From assembly GCA_002086835.1 (NCBI GenBank), contig MVIG01000005.1, positions 186,001 through 250,000 on the forward strand: a stretch of DNA of 64,000 nucleotides. Reading direction: 5' to 3'. Position 1 is the stretch's first letter, and each line of letters starts with the position of its first letter. Under the pieces are notes generated by a model, which was not told where the DNA came from, made no database searches, and saw only the letters and a list, made by a program, of their open reading frames with translations. This document shows positions 10,180-19,371 of this stretch, one piece after another. The stretch is from Mycolicibacterium porcinum (GTDB lineage: Bacteria > Actinomycetota > Actinomycetes > Mycobacteriales > Mycobacteriaceae). The translations under genes were made by a program, and so were the position numbers.

Positions 10180-10183
10180 CAGG

Positions 10184-10468
10184 TCAGTGCGACTTTCCCT
10201 GGATTTCCAGCAGTTTGGGCCGCACGTCGACGAGGTAGACACCGGCGGCACAGGCCGCGATGACGGGGATGAACACACCACCCACCAGCAGCGTCAGCAC
10301 CGCGCTCACACCAAGGATGGCCAGCCATACCGGCTTGGTGAGCTTGCCGGTGGCCGTATAGGCGTCCGGACGCTGCAGAGCCGCATGCACGAAGGCGTAG
10401 ACGCCCACGAGAACGACCAGGTAACCGAGTACCGAAATAATGACGCCCGCAAGGTTGGCAAGTTGCAC
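10184..10468 (-). CDS. DUF2516 small membrane protein (Rv0476-like)
   Basis: A 94-residue integral membrane protein with helices at about 5-28 and 45-75. The loop between them ([16 protein letters not shown]) carries Arg and Lys residues, and a short charged C-terminal tail follows. Its GTG start lies in the loop of a long perfect inverted repeat (10440-10492), so translation could be structure-controlled. Function unknown. It lies directly downstream of hbhA and upstream of the DUF2599 gene, as in M. tuberculosis. Confidence 0.8.
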   Translation of the reverse strand: MQLANLAGVIISVLGYLVVLVGVYAFVHAALQRPDAYTATGKLTKPVWLAILGVSAVLTLLVGGVFIPVIAACAAGVYLVDVRPKLLEIQGKSH

Positions 10469-10492
10469 CTCACCAGCCTATGCGGGCGTCAT
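10440..10492 (-). promoter_or_regulatory. 12-bp inverted repeat enclosing a start codon
   Basis: In the minus-strand mRNA, ATGACGCCCGCA (10492-10481) pairs perfectly with TGCGGGCGTCAT (10451-10440). The 29-nt loop holds the GGTGAGGTG start region of the DUF2516 gene. Candidate translational control hairpin. Confidence 0.5.
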
Positions 10493-10499
10493 CGTCAGC

Positions 10500-10533
10500 G
10501 TCGACCGACGGGGCTCAGGTCCCGCCGGTCGAC
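10500..10533 (-). terminator. hairpin downstream of hbhA
   Basis: Arms GTCGACCGACGGG and CCCGCCGGTCGAC (one mismatch, 8-nt loop) begin 7 bases after the hbhA stop. No U-tract, as is common for mycobacterial terminators. Confidence 0.6.
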
Positions 10534-10540
10534 ACCGGAA

Positions 10541-11179
10541 TTACTTCTGGGTGACCTTCTTGGCCGGAGCGGCCGTGGTCTTCTTGGCAGCCGGAGCAGC
10601 CTTCTTGGCGGCAGGCGCCGGCGCGGCCTTCTTGGCCGGGGCCTTCTTGGCGGGAGCGGCGGCAGCCGGCTCGGCAGCCTTCTCGGCCTTCTTCGGCAGC
10701 TCGACACCGACCAGCTTGGCGGCGCGCTCGCCGACCGCACGGGTCTGCGAGGCGACGGTGCCCAGCGCGTCCTGGGTCAGCTCGGTGACCTGATCGGTGT
10801 ATCCCTCGACCCGGCTGGCGGCTTCTTCCAGGGCGGGCTGGTTGCGCAGGCGCTCCAGCGCGGCCTCGCCGCGCTCGACCAGCTTGTTGTAGGTCGCGGT
10901 GGCCTGGTCGGCGTAGCCCTCGGCGGCCTTGCGCAGCTCCTCGGAGGTGAACTTGTCGCGCAGCTCGTCGAACTGGGCCGGCAGGTCTTCCTGCAGCTTG
11001 GTCAGGCGGGCGCGGCCTTCTTCGACGCGGGCCTCGGCGTCGGTGCGCGCACCCTCGGCACGCTCACGCAGGCTGGCGACGATCTCGTTGACCGTGGCCA
11101 GGGCCAGGTCGGCGGCACCCACGGCCGCCAGCAGCGGGGCCTTGAGGTCTTCGATGGTGGGCTGAGTCTTCTCGGTCAT
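10541..11179 (-). CDS. hbhA: heparin-binding haemagglutinin HbhA
   Basis: Surface-associated adhesin of 212 residues binding sulphated glycans through a lysine-rich tail. It begins [27 protein letters not shown] without a signal peptide, as in known HbhA. A long alpha-helical coiled-coil region follows (about 25-155), then a Lys/Ala/Pro tail from about 162 with repeated PAKKA units, where methylation occurs in M. tuberculosis. AAAGGAA lies upstream of the ATG. The preceding gene on the same strand is an XRE regulator; a terminator hairpin follows. Confidence 0.96.
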   Translation of the reverse strand: MTEKTQPTIEDLKAPLLAAVGAADLALATVNEIVASLRERAEGARTDAEARVEEGRARLTKLQEDLPAQFDELRDKFTSEELRKAAEGYADQATATYNKLVERGEAALERLRNQPALEEAASRVEGYTDQVTELTQDALGTVASQTRAVGERAAKLVGVELPKKAEKAAEPAAAAPAKKAPAKKAAPAPAAKKAAPAAKKTTAAPAKKVTQK

Positions 11180-11239
11180 GCGAATTCCTTTCTCAGGATG
11201 GCTTTTCGTGCAGATGGTTATCGGGCAGCTGGTGAGGTG

Positions 11240-11635
11240 TCAGTCAGTTGTCGGCTCCTCACCTGCATCGGCTTCGTTCTGCTGACGGAACGACGTGTAG
11301 ATGTCGAGCAGCACCTGCTTCTGCCGTTCGGTGATCCCCACATCGTTGACGATGGCGTCGCGGACCTCGCTGGGCTCGCTGGGTTCCAAGATCCCGGCAC
11401 GCACATAGAGGACTTCCGCAGACACCCGCAGTGCCTTCGCGATCTGGTTGAGCACGTCGGCGGAGGGTTTCCGCAATCCCCGTTCGATCTGGCTCAGGTA
11501 GGGATTGCTGACGCCGGCCTTCTCGGCCAACTGCCGTACCGATACCTGTGCCGCCTCACGCTGGGCCCGGATGAAGCTCCCGATGTCCTGCGCAGCGTTG
11601 GAGACGACAGCCGCGAGATTTTCTTCTTGCGCCAT
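11240..11635 (-). CDS. XRE-family transcriptional regulator (Rv0474-like)
   Basis: A 131-residue DNA-binding protein. The helix-turn-helix spans about 20-75 (REAAQVSVRQLAEKAGVSNPYLSQIERG) and is followed by an acidic C-terminal helix region. ATG 11635 gives MAQEENLAAVV; longer in-frame starts add no conserved sequence. It lies 60 bp upstream of hbhA on the same strand. A GCTAACT/AGTTAGC inverted repeat 59 bp upstream of its start is a candidate autoregulatory operator. The M. tuberculosis homologue has been described as a copper-responsive repressor; whether that applies here is unknown. Confidence 0.87.
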   Translation of the reverse strand: MAQEENLAAVVSNAAQDIGSFIRAQREAAQVSVRQLAEKAGVSNPYLSQIERGLRKPSADVLNQIAKALRVSAEVLYVRAGILEPSEPSEVRDAIVNDVGITERQKQVLLDIYTSFRQQNEADAGEEPTTD

Positions 11636-11693
11636 GTCATTCCCCTCGTAGCCCGGGTATCCGTTAACGACAAAATTCACGCTACGACGGGGT

Positions 11694-11719
11694 GCTAACT
11701 TTTGCAAGCACTAGTTAGC
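11694..11719. promoter_or_regulatory. inverted repeat GCTAACT-N12-AGTTAGC
   Basis: Perfect 7-bp arms at 11694-11700 and 11713-11719, between the DUF445 stop and the XRE gene start. Likely operator for the XRE regulator. Confidence 0.45.
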
Positions 11720-11724
11720 GCAGG

Positions 11725-13053
11725 TCAGAAGAGTAGTTGGGCTATCGAATAGATGATCAGGCCCGCCAGCGAACCCACCACGGTGCCGTTGATCCGGATG
11801 AACTGCAGGTCACGCCCCACATGGAGCTCGATCCGGCGGCTCGCCTCGTCCGCGTCCCAGCGTTCGATGGTCTCGGTGATGATCGCTGTGATCTCGGTCC
11901 CATACTCGGCGACCAGGTGTTTTGCGCCCCGGATGATCCAGCTGTCCACCTTGTCGCGCAGTTCGGCGTCGTCACGCAACGACTCACCGATCCGCATCAC
12001 CGAGTCGGCGATCCGGGTCCGCAGCGCAGAGGACGGATCGTCCACCGACTCCAGGATGATCCGCTTGGCGGCGGCCCACGCCGTCTCCGCGGCCCGGGCC
12101 ACCTCGTCTCGGCCCATGATCTGGTCTTTGACGTTCTCGGCGCGCTGAATCGTCGCCTCGTCGTGCTGCAGGTCGTCGGCGAACTCGAACAGGAACCGGG
12201 TGGCCGAGCGCCGCAGCTCATGGTCGGGGTTACGGCGCACCTTGTCCGTGAAATCCATCAGTTCGCGATGGATCCGGTCCCCGACCAGGTGGTCCACCCA
12301 GCGGGGCGACCAGGTCGGCGAATCCCGCTCGATGACGCGCTCGATCACCTCACCGGAGTTCAGCGACCACTGGAACGCCCGGTCGCACAACAGCTGGATC
12401 AGCGCCTCCTGGCGGCCCTCCTGCAACAGGGTCGACAGCACCCGACCGATGGGCGGGCCCCACCTGGGTTCGGCGATGCGCTTGACGATCATCCGGTCCA
12501 GCACGTGCTGAACGTCCTCGTCGCGCAGCATCTCCACCCCGACCCGGAGCACGGTCGACGCCTCCGCGGCCACCCGCTCGGCGTGCGAACGGTCACACAG
12601 CCATTTCCCGAGCCGGCCGGCCACCTGGGCGTCATGCAGCTTGGTCGCGATCACCTCGGGAGACATGAAGTTCTCCCGGACGAACGTGCCAAGGCCCTCC
12701 CCCAGCTGGTCCTTCTTGCGCTTGATGATGGCCGTGTGCGGGATGGGCAGCCCGAGGGGATGCTTGAACAGCGCGGTCACGGCGAACCAGTCGGCGAGCG
12801 CGCCGACCATGCCGGCCTCGGCCGCGGCCCGCACATACCCGACCCAACCGGCGGCCCCCTGCGACTGCGCCCAGGTGCACAACAGGAAGATCACCGTGGC
12901 GCCGACCAGAAAGCTCAGCGCCACCAGCTTCATCCTCCGCAAACCCCGGAGGCGTTCGGCGTCCGCGGCGCTGTCCGCCCCGGCCAGTGTCTCGGCAAAG
13001 CTCGGCCGCGGACCCGCCAGTGCGCGGACTCCCTCGTCGGATCGATGTGCCAC
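11725..13053 (-). CDS. DUF445 membrane protein (Rv0473-like)
   Basis: A 442-residue protein with one N-terminal transmembrane segment (about 42-62, KLVALSFLVGATVIFLLCTW). A second hydrophobic region around 72-95 contains the family signature GMVGALADWFAVTALF. A long helical domain of about 300 residues is followed by a final hydrophobic segment (NGTVVGSLAGLIIYSIAQLLF). DUF445 proteins are widespread and uncharacterised. Transcribed toward the XRE gene and divergent from a TetR gene 89 bp away. Confidence 0.85.
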   Translation of the reverse strand: MAHRSDEGVRALAGPRPSFAETLAGADSAADAERLRGLRRMKLVALSFLVGATVIFLLCTWAQSQGAAGWVGYVRAAAEAGMVGALADWFAVTALFKHPLGLPIPHTAIIKRKKDQLGEGLGTFVRENFMSPEVIATKLHDAQVAGRLGKWLCDRSHAERVAAEASTVLRVGVEMLRDEDVQHVLDRMIVKRIAEPRWGPPIGRVLSTLLQEGRQEALIQLLCDRAFQWSLNSGEVIERVIERDSPTWSPRWVDHLVGDRIHRELMDFTDKVRRNPDHELRRSATRFLFEFADDLQHDEATIQRAENVKDQIMGRDEVARAAETAWAAAKRIILESVDDPSSALRTRIADSVMRIGESLRDDAELRDKVDSWIIRGAKHLVAEYGTEITAIITETIERWDADEASRRIELHVGRDLQFIRINGTVVGSLAGLIIYSIAQLLF

Positions 13054-13142
13054 CTTTCCATCTTGCGCTATCGCAGCGACTGACGGTCTGACCCACGGGC
13101 CGGTATCCGCAGATTCGCCGTACTATCAAGTGGAACTAGGGA

Positions 13143-13865
13143 ATGGGACTAACTGCGACTGTGGCACAGCAGACTCCGCCGGTGACGGTGAAGACCGATG
13201 GACGCAAGCGGCGCTGGCACCAGCACAAGGTGGAGCGGCGCAATGAGCTGGTAGACGGCACCCTGGAAGCGATCAGACGCCAGGGCAGCAACGTCAGCAT
13301 GGATGAGATCGCCGCGGAGATCGGCGTGTCGAAGACCGTGCTGTACCGCTATTTCGTCGACAAGAACGACCTCACCACGGCCGTGATGATGCGGTTCGCC
13401 CAGACCACCCTGATCCCGAACATGGCTGCCGCCTTGTCCTCCAACCTCGACGGTTTCGCGCTGACCCGCGAGATCATCAAGGTCTACGTGGAAACCGTTG
13501 CGGCCGAACCTGAGATCTATCCGTTCGTGATGGCGAACAACTCGGCCAGCAAGAGCAAAGCCGTGGCCGATTCCGAGCAGATCATCGCCCGCATGCTGGC
13601 CGTCATGCTGCGCCGCCGGATGGCCTCCGTCGGCATGGACACCCGGGGCGCGGAAGCCTGGGCGTTTCACACCGTCGGCGGCGTCCAGCTGGCCACGCAC
13701 TCGTGGATGTCGAACCCGCGGATGAGCGCCGACGACCTGATCGACTACCTGACCATGCTGTCCTGGAACGCGCTGTGCGGCATCGTCGAGGTCGGCGGGT
13801 CGCTGGAGAAGTTCAACTCACTGCCGCACCCGTCACCGGTTTTGCCTCCGCAGCTGCTTGACTGA
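13143..13865 (+). CDS. TetR-family regulator (Rv0472c-like)
   Basis: A 240-residue one-component regulator. A basic N-terminal arm (DGRKRRWHQHKVERRNELV) leads into the HTH at about 45-85 (SMDEIAAEIGVSKTVLYRYFVDKNDL). The C-terminal ligand domain is rich in Met and aromatic residues, suggesting a hydrophobic effector. ATG 13143 was chosen; a GTG at 13161 is also possible. Divergent from the DUF445 gene and just upstream of a PPK2 gene starting 4 bases after its stop. Confidence 0.87.
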   Translation: MGLTATVAQQTPPVTVKTDGRKRRWHQHKVERRNELVDGTLEAIRRQGSNVSMDEIAAEIGVSKTVLYRYFVDKNDLTTAVMMRFAQTTLIPNMAAALSSNLDGFALTREIIKVYVETVAAEPEIYPFVMANNSASKSKAVADSEQIIARMLAVMLRRRMASVGMDTRGAEAWAFHTVGGVQLATHSWMSNPRMSADDLIDYLTMLSWNALCGIVEVGGSLEKFNSLPHPSPVLPPQLLD

Positions 13866-13869
13866 GCGG

Positions 13870-14736
13870 GTGAGCGACAGAGATCTACCTGCCCTGTGGA
13901 CCCACGAACCACACGACCAGCTGGTCTTCCGCCCGGGCGACGAGGTCGCGCGAATCGACACCAACGCCACGCCGGGATTCCGCGGGAACAAGAGCGACGC
14001 ACCGACCCTGCAAACGGAACGGAATCTGCGGCTCGCGTCGCTGCAGGAGATGCTCTACGCCCGCAGCAAGAGCGGTGACGACAACCGCTCAGTGCTGCTG
14101 ATCCTGCAGGGCATGGACACCGCGGGCAAGGGCGGGATCGTCAAACATGTTGTGGGAGCCGCGAATCCGCAGGGCATCCGGTACACCAGCTTCGGCAAGC
14201 CGACAGAGGAGGAGCGCGCCCACCACTACCTGTGGCGGATCCGCAACGCGCTGCCGCCGGCCGGACACATCGGCGTGTTCGACCGCTCCCACTACGAGGA
14301 CGTGCTGATCGTCCGCGTGCACAACCTGGTGCCGCCGGACGTCTGGGGCGCCCGCTACGACGAGATCAACGCCTTCGAACGCGAACTGGTCGACGCCGGC
14401 ACCACCCTGGTGAAGGTGGCCATGTTCGTCTCACTCGCCGAGCAGAAGGCGCGCCTGGCCGAACGGCTGGAGCGGCCCGACAAGTACTGGAAGTACAACC
14501 CGGCCGATATCGACGAGCGGCTGCTGTGGCCCAAATACCAGGAGGCCTACCAGGCCATGCTGGAGAAGACGTCGACCGATTACGCGCCCTGGCACATCGT
14601 GCCCAGCGACAAGAAGTGGTACAGCCGGCTGGCCATCACCGAGCTGCTCATCGAGGCGCTCAAGGGCCTCAACATGGCCTGGCCGCCGCCGGACTTCGAC
14701 GTCGAGGCCGAGAAGAAGCGCCTGGCCGACGCCTGA
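13870..14736 (+). CDS. ppk2: polyphosphate kinase 2 family protein
   Basis: Phosphotransfer between polyphosphate and nucleotides, 288 residues. The Walker A motif is GMDTAGKGG (81-89) and the second conserved block is FDRSHYEDVL (137-146). The long form with PDKYWKYNPADIDERLLW resembles the PPK2 class that uses nucleoside mono- or diphosphates, unlike the second PPK2 in this window. GTG 13870 gives MSDRDLPALW. It has no counterpart at this place in M. tuberculosis as I remember it, so it may be an insertion or a loss there. Likely cotranscribed with the TetR gene. Confidence 0.88.
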   Translation: MSDRDLPALWTHEPHDQLVFRPGDEVARIDTNATPGFRGNKSDAPTLQTERNLRLASLQEMLYARSKSGDDNRSVLLILQGMDTAGKGGIVKHVVGAANPQGIRYTSFGKPTEEERAHHYLWRIRNALPPAGHIGVFDRSHYEDVLIVRVHNLVPPDVWGARYDEINAFERELVDAGTTLVKVAMFVSLAEQKARLAERLERPDKYWKYNPADIDERLLWPKYQEAYQAMLEKTSTDYAPWHIVPSDKKWYSRLAITELLIEALKGLNMAWPPPDFDVEAEKKRLADA

Positions 14737-14751
14737 GCTGTTCTGCTTGCG

Positions 14752-14809
14752 CCGAGACTGAACTCAGGGACAAGATCCGCGTGGATTCTGTCCCTGAGTT
14801 CAGTTTCGG
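14752..14809. repeat. long intergenic hairpin, copy F of the palindrome family (divergent)
   Basis: Two 27-nt arms (14752-14778 and 14783-14809) pair with two mismatches around a GCGT loop. The core ACTGAACTCAGGGACA pairs perfectly. It lies between convergent ppk2 and umaA. Possible ppk2 terminator or mobile palindrome. Confidence 0.65.
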
Positions 14810-14820
14810 TGCCAAATGCG

Positions 14821-14862
14821 CAAAAAGAACTACCCCCGACGAGTCTGTCGGGGGCAGTTCTT
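14821..14862 (-). terminator. intrinsic terminator of umaA
   Basis: Arms 14825-14840 and 14847-14862 pair with one mismatch (GACAGACTCGTC around the loop). On the minus strand the hairpin ends in CTTTTTG, giving a U-tract. Begins 10 bases after the umaA stop. Confidence 0.8.
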
Positions 14863-14871
14863 GAAGAGAAC

Positions 14872-15813
<942 letters not shown>

Positions 15814-15898
15814 TCACGCAGACTCTATAGAGCGAGCCAGCAGGCCCTACTGTGGGTAGACTAGCTAAGCCTCGGCCATAGTGCCAGCGCGGGTCGAT

Positions 15899-16759
15899 TC
15901 AGTACTTGTAGAAGCCCTGACCCGATTTTTTGCCGAGTTGCCCCGCCTCAACCATGCGCAGCAGAAGCGGCGGCGCGGCGTACAAAGGCTCTTTGAACTC
16001 GTCAAACATCTTGTCGGCGATGAGCTTCAGGGTGTCGAGGCCGACCAGGTCCGACAGCCGCAGCGGCCCCATCGGGTGGGACAACCCGGCCACTACCGCC
16101 TTGTCGACATCGTCAATTGTGGCAAAGCCGCCTTCGACCATTCGGACCGCCGCGAGGAGGTACGGCACCAGCAACGCGTTGACCACGAAACCGGACCGGT
16201 CAGAACAACGGACAACCTGTTTTCCGAGGACCGTGCCGGCGAATTCCTCGACGCGCGCCGCGGCGGCATCCGAGGTCACCAGAGTGCTGACCAATTCGAC
16301 CAACGGCAACACCGGAACCGGGTTGAAGAAGTGCAGGCCGAGCACCCTGGAAGGATTCTGGGTAGCTGCTGCGAGTTTCATGATCGGAATGCTGGAGGTG
16401 TTGGAGGCCAGCACCGCATCAGGGTCGGTGATCACGCGATCCAGGTCGGCGAAGATCTTTGCCTTGACGTTCTCGTCCTCGATCACCGCCTCGATGACCA
16501 GCTGGCGATCGGCCAGGTCATCGATCGTGGTGGTGAAGTTCAGCTTGCCCAGCGCGGCGTCCTTCTCCCGCTCGGTGACCTTGCCGGCGCTGACGGCACG
16601 CTCCAGCGACTTGGTGATGCGGTTGCGACCCGCGGTGACGAGTGCGTCGGTGGTCTCGAACACCAACACGTCCACGCCGGCCCGCGCGGACACCTCGGCG
16701 ATACCTGCGCCCATCTGGCCGGCACCGATCACACCTACACGTTCAATTTGATTGCTCAC
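15899..16759 (-). CDS. fadB2: 3-hydroxybutyryl-CoA dehydrogenase FadB2
   Basis: NAD(P)-dependent oxidation of 3-hydroxyacyl-CoA in beta-oxidation, 286 residues. It has the N-terminal Rossmann motif VGVIGAGQMGAG (8-19), the catalytic His in GLHFFNPVP with NTSS ahead of it, and the C-terminal helical domain with NALLVPYLLAA and GMxGP-like SHPMGPLRLSDLVGLDT. GTG start at 16759. Located between icl and umaA on the same strand, as in M. tuberculosis, so fatty-acid breakdown and the glyoxylate shunt genes are neighbours. The 139-bp gap to umaA holds the umaA leader and no other gene. Confidence 0.95.
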   Translation of the reverse strand: MSNQIERVGVIGAGQMGAGIAEVSARAGVDVLVFETTDALVTAGRNRITKSLERAVSAGKVTEREKDAALGKLNFTTTIDDLADRQLVIEAVIEDENVKAKIFADLDRVITDPDAVLASNTSSIPIMKLAAATQNPSRVLGLHFFNPVPVLPLVELVSTLVTSDAAAARVEEFAGTVLGKQVVRCSDRSGFVVNALLVPYLLAAVRMVEGGFATIDDVDKAVVAGLSHPMGPLRLSDLVGLDTLKLIADKMFDEFKEPLYAAPPLLLRMVEAGQLGKKSGQGFYKY

Positions 16760-16790
16760 GACTTCACTTTCTCAATACGCAGACATGCGA

Positions 16791-16823
16791 CAGGCCCCGC
16801 CCAAGAATTCTGAGCGGGGCCTG
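16791..16823 (-). terminator. GC-rich hairpin downstream of icl
   Basis: CAGGCCCCGC (16791-16800) and GCGGGGCCTG (16814-16823) form perfect 10-bp arms, 58 bases past the icl stop and before the fadB2 start. No U-tract. Confidence 0.6.
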
Positions 16824-16880
16824 CTGCTGTCAAGCCGCTGGTTTTTAGTGCCTCAGGCTATTCGGTTCCACTTCGCAAGC

Positions 16881-18167
16881 TCAGTGGAACTGTCCCTCTT
16901 CGGTGCTACCGGCCAGCGCGGTGGTCGAGCTGTTCGGGTCAACCGTGGTGGCGATCCGGTCGAAGTAGCCGGCGCCGACCTCGCGCTGGTGCTTGGTGGC
17001 GGTGTAACCGCGCTCCTCGGCGGCGAACTCGCGCTCCTGCAGCTCGACGTAGGCCTTCATCTGCTCGCGGGCGTAGCCGTGGGCCAGGTCGAACATCGAG
17101 TAGTTGAGGGCGTGGAAGCCGGCCAGCGTGATGAACTGGAACTTGAAGCCCATCGCGCCCAGCTCGCGCTGGAACTTGGCGATGGTGTCGTCGTCCAGGT
17201 GCTGCTTCCAGTTGAAGGACGGCGAGCAGTTGTAGGACAGCATCTGGTCCGGGAACTCGGCCTTGACGCCCTCGGCGAACTTCTTGGCCAGCTCGAGGTC
17301 CGGGGTGCCGGTCTCCATCCAGATCAGGTCGGCGTACGGCGCGTAGGCCTTGGCGCGGGCGATGCACGGCTCCAGGCCGTTCTGCACCCGGTAGAAGCCC
17401 TCGCTGGTGCGCTCACCGGTGATGAACGGGCGGTCGCGCTCGTCCACATCGGAGGTGATCAGGGTGGCGGCCTCGGCGTCGGTGCGCGCGATGACCAGGG
17501 TGGGCACGTCGGCGACGTCGGCAGCCAGGCGGGCCGAGGTCAGGGTGCGGATGTGCTGCTGGGTCGGGATCAGCACCTTGCCACCGAGGTGGCCGCACTT
17601 CTTCTCCGAGGCCAGCTGGTCTTCCCAGTGCGAACCGGCGACACCGGCGGCGATCATGGCCTTCTGGAGCTCGTAGACGTTGAGCGCACCACCGAAGCCG
17701 GCCTCACCGTCGGCGACGATCGGGGCGAGCCAGTTCTCGACCGAGGTGTCGCCCTCGACCTTGGCGATCTGGTCGGCGCGCAGCAGCGCGTTGTTGATGC
17801 GGCGGACGACCTGCGGCACCGAGTTGGCCGGGTAGAGGCTCTGGTCGGGGTAGGTGTGGCCGGACAGGTTGGCGTCACCGGCGACCTGCCACCCGGACAG
17901 GTAGATGGCCTTCAGGCCGGCGCGGACCTGCTGCACGGCCTGGTTACCGGTCAGCGCGCCCAGCGCGTTGACGAAGTCCATGTCGTGGAGCTGCTCCCAC
18001 AGCACCTCGGCGCCGCGGCGGGCGAGGGTGTTCTCCTCGACGACGGAGCCCTGCAGGGCAACCACGTCGGCCGGAGTGTAGGTACGGGTGATGCCCTTCC
18101 AGCGGGGGTTGTGATCCCAGTCGTGCTGGATCTGCTCCGGTGACTTGGGGGTGCCCACGGTCGACAT
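16881..18167 (-). CDS. icl: isocitrate lyase (ICL1)
   Basis: Splits isocitrate to glyoxylate and succinate; key enzyme of the glyoxylate shunt and also able to handle methylisocitrate in mycobacteria. 428 residues, the ICL1 length. The active-site loop KKCGHLGGK is at 189-197 with catalytic Cys191. [18 protein letters not shown] and YNCSPSFNW are also present. RBS GAAGGAG precedes the ATG. Probable RamB boxes lie about 130-175 bp upstream, and ramB itself lies two genes further along, so induction on acetate or fatty acids is expected. Confidence 0.97.
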   Translation of the reverse strand: MSTVGTPKSPEQIQHDWDHNPRWKGITRTYTPADVVALQGSVVEENTLARRGAEVLWEQLHDMDFVNALGALTGNQAVQQVRAGLKAIYLSGWQVAGDANLSGHTYPDQSLYPANSVPQVVRRINNALLRADQIAKVEGDTSVENWLAPIVADGEAGFGGALNVYELQKAMIAAGVAGSHWEDQLASEKKCGHLGGKVLIPTQQHIRTLTSARLAADVADVPTLVIARTDAEAATLITSDVDERDRPFITGERTSEGFYRVQNGLEPCIARAKAYAPYADLIWMETGTPDLELAKKFAEGVKAEFPDQMLSYNCSPSFNWKQHLDDDTIAKFQRELGAMGFKFQFITLAGFHALNYSMFDLAHGYAREQMKAYVELQEREFAAEERGYTATKHQREVGAGYFDRIATTVDPNSSTTALAGSTEEGQFH

Positions 18168-18295
18168 AGGACTGCTCCTTCGGTTTGTTTCGACCGCTGC
18201 GCCGAGCCTGGTTACTTGCTAACGCCGCAGCAGCTTCACTGGTGTGCTAATCCGAAGATGGCACAACCCATATCCGCAGGTCCACCCGTTTCAGT

Positions 18296-18313
18296 TGCCA
18301 AGTTTCGCCAAAG
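18296..18313. promoter_or_regulatory. possible RamB half-sites, icl upstream region
   Basis: TGCCAAG (18296-18302) and GCCAAAG (18307-18313) form an imperfect version of the direct repeat found at 18327 and 19324. Confidence 0.35.
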
Positions 18314-18326
18314 CGCTTAGTTAACT

Positions 18327-18342
18327 TGCAAAGGTTGCGAAG
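18327..18342. promoter_or_regulatory. probable RamB box, icl upstream region
   Basis: TGCAAAG-GT-TGCGAAG, a direct repeat with 9-bp period, 160 bp upstream of the icl start. The same architecture occurs before ramB. It resembles the TTTGCAAA core known for corynebacterial RamB. Confidence 0.5.
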
Positions 18343-18430
18343 AAATATGATGGCTGTACCGGTTCAGAAGCTACTCGCGAGTAGTCCAAAGGCGCAGGTC
18401 AGTACGCTCGTACTGTTAAACCGCGAGGAG

Positions 18431-19252
18431 TCAGAGCGAGAACAGTGAAGCGATCGCTTTCGTCTCGTCGCCGACGGCATATGTGAGCGTTCTAACAGTG
18501 CGGTCGGACAGCTCTTCGCCGAATTTGTCGGTCGATCCGGCCGGGTGAACGTGCGAGAGGATCTCGAGCTTCTCGCCGAGCGCCACCGCGGCGTCGTGCT
18601 CGATGGTCACCCGCAGCGGCTTCTCCAGCAGCTCGGGATGGGAGTACAGGTAGTCCTCGATCACGGTCCAGTAGACCGAGTTGTTCATGTGGTCGAACAG
18701 GTCGATGTCGGACACCCGCACCGGGTACTCGCGGATCTCGGCGGCGTCGTCACGGCTGCCGGCCTTGAGGTAGGACTTCCAGCGCAACCGGGCCTCGTCG
18801 GTGGTGCGGCGCAGGCCGGACAGGAAGTCGTCGGAGATCCGGGCCGGCCCCTGGGTCTCGCGGTTGATGTTGATCCAGAACGCCTCGGACTCCATCAGGC
18901 CGCCCTTGCGACCGTCGATACGCACCCGCATCTCGCACCACCGGTTCGAGGTTCCCGAACACCACCGCCGCATCCGCAGCATGTCCTGGAACTCGATCGG
19001 CCTGATCAGATCGATCATCGTGCGCCGGACTATCCACAGCGGATGAGTCTCCTCGAAGCCAAGTTCGCGGAGGTGGTCGGAGCCGATGTCCTGGATGTGG
19101 CGGGCGGCGGCGTCGAACCGCAGCCGGCCCGCCCGGTCGATGTCGCCCACCCGCAGCGGCCATTCCCGGTCGAAGACATCGGGGTGGGGATCAGGCACCG
19201 GCATCAACACCTTGTTCAGTCCGGTGGTCGAATTCTGCGCGGTTCCCGTCAT
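18431..19252 (-). CDS. acyl-ACP thioesterase family protein (Rv0466-like)
   Basis: A 273-residue double hot-dog thioesterase of the plant FatA/FatB-related family, hydrolysing or transferring acyl groups from ACP or CoA. The N-terminal half contains RVGDIDRAGRLRFDAAARHIQDIG. The C-terminal half contains RVSDIDLFDHMNNSVYW, where the Asp/Asn/His region forms the usual active site. RBS GGAGATGA precedes the ATG. It starts 119 bp from the divergent ramB and lies upstream of icl, as in M. tuberculosis. The 263 bp between its stop and icl hold the icl control region. Confidence 0.87.
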   Translation of the reverse strand: MTGTAQNSTTGLNKVLMPVPDPHPDVFDREWPLRVGDIDRAGRLRFDAAARHIQDIGSDHLRELGFEETHPLWIVRRTMIDLIRPIEFQDMLRMRRWCSGTSNRWCEMRVRIDGRKGGLMESEAFWININRETQGPARISDDFLSGLRRTTDEARLRWKSYLKAGSRDDAAEIREYPVRVSDIDLFDHMNNSVYWTVIEDYLYSHPELLEKPLRVTIEHDAAVALGEKLEILSHVHPAGSTDKFGEELSDRTVRTLTYAVGDETKAIASLFSL

Positions 19253-19323
19253 GATTCATCTCCAGTCGCTGTCGCCTGAGCCGATCATGCCAGGCAGGCC
19301 GATCCTGCCAGTAGGGACTGAAC

Positions 19324-19339
19324 TGCCAAGAATGCAAAG
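19324..19339. promoter_or_regulatory. probable RamB box upstream of ramB
   Basis: TGCCAAG-AA-TGCAAAG. If transcription starts at the ramB GTG, the site covers about -48 to -33, a position suited to autorepression. Confidence 0.5.
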
Positions 19340-19358
19340 ACCGTCTTCACAGCCTTGT

Positions 19359-19364
19359 TAGGCT
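19359..19364 (+). promoter_or_regulatory. -10 box TAGGCT for leaderless ramB
   Basis: TAGGCT, 7 nt, then GTG 19372. It fixes the ramB start. Confidence 0.6.
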
Positions 19365-19371
19365 ATTTGAC

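Noticed and set aside
16752-18143. Plus-strand frames of more than 350 codons opposite icl, umaA, lpdC (24727-26661) and lprQ (2896-4287)
   Set aside because: All are GC-driven shadows of well-identified minus-strand genes and have no start signals.
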